From: Phellopilus nigrolimitatus
Taxonomy: Eukaryota; Basidiomycota; Agaricomycetes; Hymenochaetales; Hymenochaetaceae
Assembly: GCA_021029095.1 (NCBI GenBank)
Contig: JAJOHG010000467.1
Location: 1-18,120, forward strand
DNA length: 18,120 bases
Direction: 5' to 3'
The position numbers were made by a program, and so were the translations under genes. This document shows, piece after piece, positions 9,403-18,120 of this stretch; positions within the stretch are counted from its first letter, which is position 1, and the number at the start of each line of letters is the position of its first letter. The notes below the pieces were generated by a model. That model made no database searches. It was not told the DNA's origin and worked only from the letters and a program-made list of their open reading frames with translations.

Positions 9403-9514
9403 ATGGCCGCGAGCTCCTCGTCAAACGAAGGAGCAGGCAGCGTCACGAAACGGTGAGCCTTGTTGTTTTTGCCGTGGCTCAGTATGAAGCTGACGGCCTT
9501 TTCAGCCTTGGTAA
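9354..9514 (+). other. Upstream open reading frame overlapping the E2 start codon
   Basis: An ATG at 9354 ('gcaATGg' context) is 49 bases before the chosen E2 start and in another frame. In the spliced message it would read 33 codons through exon 1 (to 9452), then two codons of exon 2 and a TAA at 9512-9514. It therefore overlaps the main frame. It matters only if transcription starts upstream of 9354, which the sequence cannot show. Confidence 0.4.
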
Positions 9515-10334
9515 CGAACTCATGACTTTGATGGTACGAACGTGTTGTTTGATTGCACTGGATTCCTGACGAGTCTGTCTTCCAGATGTCCTCTTCCCCA
9601 GGAATTGTACGTACTTGCAAAACCAGCTCGTGCGCCGACGTTTATTTCATTTCCATTGCAGTCTGCATTCCCGAAAACGGACGCGAACCTGTTTGAGTGG
9701 GTTGGGACAATCGAGGGTGCGCCTGCCACGGTGAGTAGCCGATACGTCCCAATAGACTAGTCGTTCGCTGTCGACGCGTCGACGTGCCACATCACGTGCT
9801 TTGAAAGACAACTAACCACGACCTCAACAGGTGTACGCTGGATTGACGTTCAAAATATCGATCGCATTCCCTCCTAATTATCCCTACGTTCCTCCTGCCA
9901 TCCGGTTTGATACCCCGTGCTACCACCCGAACGTCGACTTGAACGGGAACATCTGCCTTGACATTCTCCAGGTTAGCCCCCTATCGCGTTATGCCCAATT
10001 CAGTCTGGCATGTTTTGATGCGCTTTCATTCGTGTCTAGGACAAGTGGTCCGCGGTGTATAGTGTGCACACGATTCTCTTGTCCCTACAATCTTTGCTCG
10101 GTGGTGCGCGGCGTCTCATTTGCACTGCGTCCATAAATTTCTCAGTCTATTTTTATAGAGCCTAATAATGCATCGCCGCTTAACACGGATGCCGCCAATC
10201 TCTGGACCAAGCAAGATGGTAAGCAAGCTGTTTCGTTTGAAGCATTGTAGTCCATCTCACTGCATTTCTTATGTATAGAGTTCAAGGCGCAGCTCATGAA
10301 ACACTACCGGCCAATGACGTCCGACTCAGCATGA
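9403..10334 (+). CDS. UBC11: Ubiquitin-conjugating enzyme E2, UBE2C/Ubc11 type (anaphase-promoting complex E2)
   Basis: UBE2C-type E2s load the first ubiquitins on mitotic targets of the anaphase-promoting complex. Eight exons: 9403-9452, 9506-9533, 9586-9606, 9662-9730, 9831-9971, 10040-10100, 10159-10218, 10279-10334. They total 486 bases and give 161 residues with no frame break; exon 3 is only 21 bases. The N-terminal Ser/Gly-rich tail is followed by '[20 protein letters not shown]' and '[18 protein letters not shown]'. Next come the UBC-fold core with 'HPN' at residues 88-90, and the catalytic cysteine at about 98 in 'GNICLDIL'. After that comes '[20 protein letters not shown]' and '[10 protein letters not shown]'. 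The 'RLxxELMTLMM' entry helix and 'NICLDIL' separate this family from other E2s. I chose the ATG at 9403 because it is in frame with the conserved helix, has a strong 'caagATGgc' context and gives the usual family length. Intron 4 (9731-9830) is the longest at 100 bases. Confidence 0.95.
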
Positions 10335-10871
10335 GAATGATGGTTTTTGTATTCTCGTATGCTCTGTAGTATCGTTGTTCTGGACACCTCCGCCTGCGTT
10401 CGTGGGCCCATGTAATACTGGCATTCACACTTGCATTTCCCCTTGTTTTCTGCTGCAACGCGTTTTATCTGGTTTCATTTGACGGTGTGTTTACAATACA
10501 TACTGGATACCCCTTGCTCAAAACCCATAAGAAACAAAAGAGTTTGATAAGTCTGAGATACAAGAACATGCATTTTGGTCTGAGAAAATCAGTCCCATTG
10601 TGGGGAGCAGCTTTCCTGGCCCGATCGTCATTGTCTGCAAGCTCTTTGGGAGTATCTGCTCGAAAACGGAATTGAAGGCCGGTTGAATACCAAAATACTA
10701 ATGCTGAGCATGTATGTTTTGTTTCCGCATGAGGTGCGGATGTGGCTAGCATTGGCAGCGCTGATTGTCTAATTAGGACACCTTACGTCAGGCTTTGATT
10801 CGGTACATACTTACTTCCAGAAGTGTTTGCGGTGATCTTCTCCTTCACTCTCCCACTCTTGACTTGAACGC
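10335..10871. other. Intergenic region between the E2 gene and PRP16
   Basis: This 537-base gap should hold the 3' untranslated region of the E2 gene and the promoter and leader of PRP16. A minus-strand open frame covers 10465-10752 but shows no recognisable domain or supporting context. I see no RNA gene, repeat or mobile element. Confidence 0.55.
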
Positions 10872-15433
<4,562 letters not shown>

Positions 15434-15821
15434 TCTGCCTTATTTTATTTATGTATATAGGTTTTTTTTTTTTTTGTCCTCTTGTTGTTCGTAATACTTC
15501 GCATGTTATGTTTCGGCCTGTTGTTCTTGCAGTGGATATATGAGGCTGCACTTGGCAACTGATCATGCCACTACCGGCGTCGCGACATGTGAGACTGCAG
15601 GCCCCTGCAACGCTCCTCTCCGTCTCCTTCAACGCATTTGAAGAGAATTATTGCTGGCTCCAACGACTTCCTGAAGCGTGTTTCTGTGGATTTTCGACTC
15701 TCCGGGTGCAGCTATTCTTAGTTGCAGCTGACTGAGCTTGCATACTTCCGGCACTTCCGGGGCAAGGCATATCATCCAGACGTCCGTCATACACCAGACA
15801 CGCATAGCTGCGTCTGCAAAT
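15434..15821. other. Intergenic region between PRP16 and the Sel1-repeat gene, with a T14 tract
   Basis: This 388-base gap should hold the PRP16 3' end and the promoter and leader of the next gene. An uninterrupted run of 14 T lies at 15462-15475, about 30 bases after the PRP16 stop, preceded by 'ttatttatgtatatag', an AU-rich efficiency-type 3' signal. The right half has no clear promoter motif. No other gene is seen. Confidence 0.55.
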
Positions 15822-17872
15822 ATGTCGCAGATGCCCTATGGCTATAGCTCTGGTTCGTCGTGGAACACGAAGAGTCAAAGAGCGCCGACGCGCTCACCCT
15901 CACCCTCGAGCCGCAATGAGGCCTATCCCACACACTCTCAGCCCTTTGTTGAACGACACGATGCAGCGGGACCATCCTATCAGCATTATGACAGGTTGCA
16001 GAGGGTGGACATGGTATCGCCTCCAGATCTGCGTGTAACTGCACCGTCGAGAGCTGGCGAGGATCGCGACGACGACTGGGAAGATGACCGGAGCATGTAC
16101 AGCAATCGCACATCTGCCGCGCGGAACTACTACTCTGAGGGGTTTCAATCCGATTCACGCGCGTCTAATCAGCTCTCATTATATTCTTCAGCGTCTGAGT
16201 TGAGCAGGGACTCGTGGCAGACGGACGGCAGCGCGCGCCCGGACAGCAATGTGGACCCATTCTCTTTCATGAAGTACGAAACTCCGCGCACGCAGCTCCC
16301 CAAAGTCGTTGTATCATCTCCATCCGAAGCCTCCTTCCGGAACCAGATCGCCAGTGGGAACGATAGTGAGGATGCGTTAGATGCAATCCCCGTCATCCCG
16401 AAGGCAGTCACCCCGCCTCCCTTTCAACCACCCCCGGGTCGCGTGCCAAGTGCTGTCCAGGGTACGCGCAACTTTTCGCGCCCAAACAGAGCACCAGCTC
16501 CTCCTCCATTGACCGGCACTGAAGACCGAAAGAGAGAGGTACTGGAACGCAACCAGCAGCGCCGTGCTCACGGGCAAGGCTCGCCTCTCACTCAATCATC
16601 CTCGCCATCGGCGAGCATCTCAAGCTCTTCGTTTCGTGAGATGTCGCCCAGTTCATCACGGTCTCGAGATGAAGACATATACGGAGGCATACCTAGTCCC
16701 GCGGATGAGCATGCCGGACCCGAATATTGGGCAGTCCCTGGCCGTTACCACGATTCAAATCATTATCAGTCTCATTCTGCATCGCCTTCCCGCGCTTCGC
16801 CACTGGTACCGCCTCCTCTTTCACAGTCTTCGTCTGTATCATCAGCATCCAGCGGACGGTTACCGCGTACACCTCAAGGACCTCAGGCTTTGGCTGTACT
16901 GCCTACGAGCCCCCCAGATATGCGCGCGTCAAACGCTGAGAGTCTATACTCCATGTACTCTTACTACCAGCTCGACCCCTCAACAAGTCCCACGGCATCA
17001 GCGTCGCATTTCGAACCTCTCTCTCCGCATGAGGACAAGACGAGCGACGCTCGCTCTCAAACTTCTATGACATCTTCGACACAAAGCCCTTGGAAGAAAG
17101 ATAAATCGCCTGCGACTTCACCAAATCAGAATGGGGACGCAGTCAACCCCAAGACTGCAGATGACTACCTTGCTCTGGGCATCTCACATCACGAGGCCAA
17201 CCGCCTCACCGAATCTGCGCAATGCTTTGAACAGTCCGCAACTATGAACGGCGGTTGTGCGGTGGGCATGCTCATGTGGGGCCTGTCCTTGCGGCATGGG
17301 TGGGGGACGGAGAAAGATGAGCAGCGCGCGTTCAAATGGCTTAAAAAGGCAGCAGAACATGCAGTGGTAGACTTACAGCAGGGGAAAAGCAAGTTGGGAA
17401 GAGATGCGATCAAAGTTAGTAGTCGTAATTTCCTTTTATGCGGCAAGACGCTTTATTGAACAATCATTTTTTTTGCACAGAATGAACTTGTCCTTGCAGT
17501 ATATGAAGTCGGACAGTGCTTTTTTCAAGGGTGGGGCGTACCGCGGGATAAAACTATGGGCGTCGTGAGTGATCTGCTTTTCTGTCACCTTTCCTAATCA
17601 TACTCAAACGACGTTCTAGAGTTACTTCCAAACAGCAGCTCAGCTCGGCGATCCGGATGCTCAACAGGATCTTGCATTCTGCCTTGCGAATGGCAAGGGC
17701 TGCAAAAAGGATCGCAAGGCCGCGGCGAAGTGGTACCGTGCTGCTGTATGTGCTCCTTCCATAACTATTACTAGTTTACTTTATTGACTTTTTTTGCTTT
17801 TTTTGTCAGGCTGCGCAGGGAGCAAGTACAGTCGGCCTTGCGTGGATCTACAAGCCAAAATACGCAGATTGA
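15822..17872 (+). CDS. Ser/Pro-rich protein with C-terminal Sel1-like repeats (possibly DSF2/Nif1-like)
   Basis: Four exons: 15822-17414, 17481-17564, 17620-17745, 17810-17872, 1866 bases and 621 residues with no frame break. The first 440 or so residues are low-complexity (Ser, Pro, Gln, Asp/Glu) with no fold I recognise. They include 'DPFSFMKYETPRTQLPKVVV' and many Ser-Pro pairs. From about residue 443 the protein carries Sel1-type helical repeats: 'LALGISHHEANRLTESAQCF', 'GMLMWGLSLRHGWGTEKDEQ', 'YEVGQCFFQGWGVPRDKTMG' and 'AFCLANGKGCKKDRKAAAKW'. It ends in 'GLAWIYKPKYAD'. Sel1 repeats are protein-protein interaction scaffolds. A long disordered N terminus with a short C-terminal repeat block resembles the fungal Dsf2/Nif1 group, some of which act on mitotic or morphogenetic control. 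That link is from memory of the family and not proven here. The ATG at 15822 is chosen as the first in frame. Confidence 0.85.
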
Positions 17873-18120
17873 GGTGCAATGTCCATCCCATTTCATTCTG
17901 CTTTGCTGCCTTGAATCCCATCTCAATCCATCATCCCCAGTATAACCTTATTCCGCATCAGCGCTCTTTTATCACTCGCATCTATAACTTATTTCGGTAT
18001 ACCCCGCTTCTGGATATTGGTCGTAATCGCTTGCTTGTACTACTTGATTGGTTTTTCCGGATACATCGATATTTTCTGATTACTCCCAGCGAGCTTGCAG
18101 AAGCATTATTTTTGAGCGTC
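17873..18120. other. 3' flank of the Sel1-repeat gene
   Basis: The 248 bases after the stop at 17870-17872 are pyrimidine-rich on the plus strand and have no long open frame. They likely contain the 3' untranslated region and the start of the next intergenic space. No clear AATAAA is seen. Confidence 0.5.

Noticed and set aside
9770..9783. Synthetic linker (SpeI, SalI and MluI words together) suggesting vector contamination
   Set aside because: The sequence sits inside a normal fungal intron whose flanking exons join in phase, and no vector sequence surrounds it.
10465..10752. 95-codon minus-strand frame in the gap between the E2 gene and PRP16
   Set aside because: It fills a non-coding gap, but one such frame is expected by chance in a window of this size and I recognise nothing in it. 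Transcript evidence would be needed to revive it.

Overview
This window looks like nuclear DNA of a filamentous basidiomycete, most likely an Agaricomycete. The genes are dense and on both strands. They are cut by many very short GT..AG introns, mostly 50-70 bases, often with a pyrimidine-rich stretch before the acceptor. The encoded proteins are all conserved fungal housekeeping or regulatory families. I see no transposon, CRISPR array, rRNA or tRNA gene, prophage or bacterial operon.

Layout, left to right. (1) Positions 1-1718, plus strand: the 3' part of a striatin gene (STRIPAK scaffold), with the end of the linker and a seven-bladed WD40 propeller; its 5' end lies outside the window. (2) 2297-3646, minus: a class II (PDE1-type) low-affinity cAMP phosphodiesterase in five exons, with its 3' end facing that of striatin. 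(3) 4315-8853, minus: an Ede1/Eps15-type endocytic scaffold with three EH domains, a coiled coil, a long disordered tail and a C-terminal UBA domain. (4) 8854-9402: a shared divergent promoter with three ACGCGT (MCB-like) sites. (5) 9403-10334, plus: a UBE2C/Ubc11-type ubiquitin-conjugating enzyme, the E2 of the anaphase-promoting complex, in eight small exons. (6) 10872-15433, plus: a Prp16/DHX38-type DEAH-box splicing ATPase in fourteen exons. (7) 15822-17872, plus: a Ser/Pro-rich protein ending in Sel1-like repeats.

The genes do not form a pathway. They are a normal run of eukaryotic genes covering signalling (striatin, PDE1), endocytosis (Ede1), cell cycle (UBE2C) and splicing (Prp16).

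The most unusual feature is a clustered excess of frame-breaking indels in three of the six genes: about 3 in striatin, 6 in EDE1 and 9 in PRP16. PDE1, the E2 and the Sel1 gene read through cleanly. In each broken gene the conserved protein continues in another frame within a few bases. In EDE1 and PRP16 the inferred indels bring the total coding length and splice phases back to multiples of three. I think draft-assembly or sequencing errors are the likeliest cause, but decay of the loci or mixing of two haplotypes cannot be excluded from sequence alone. I did not find convincing evidence of a previously undescribed biological system. The better biological leads are the MCB cluster at the E2 promoter, a basic insert with PKA-site and NLS character in PDE1, a repeated F-acidic-x-A-F motif array in EDE1, and tandem in-phase splice acceptors in PRP16.
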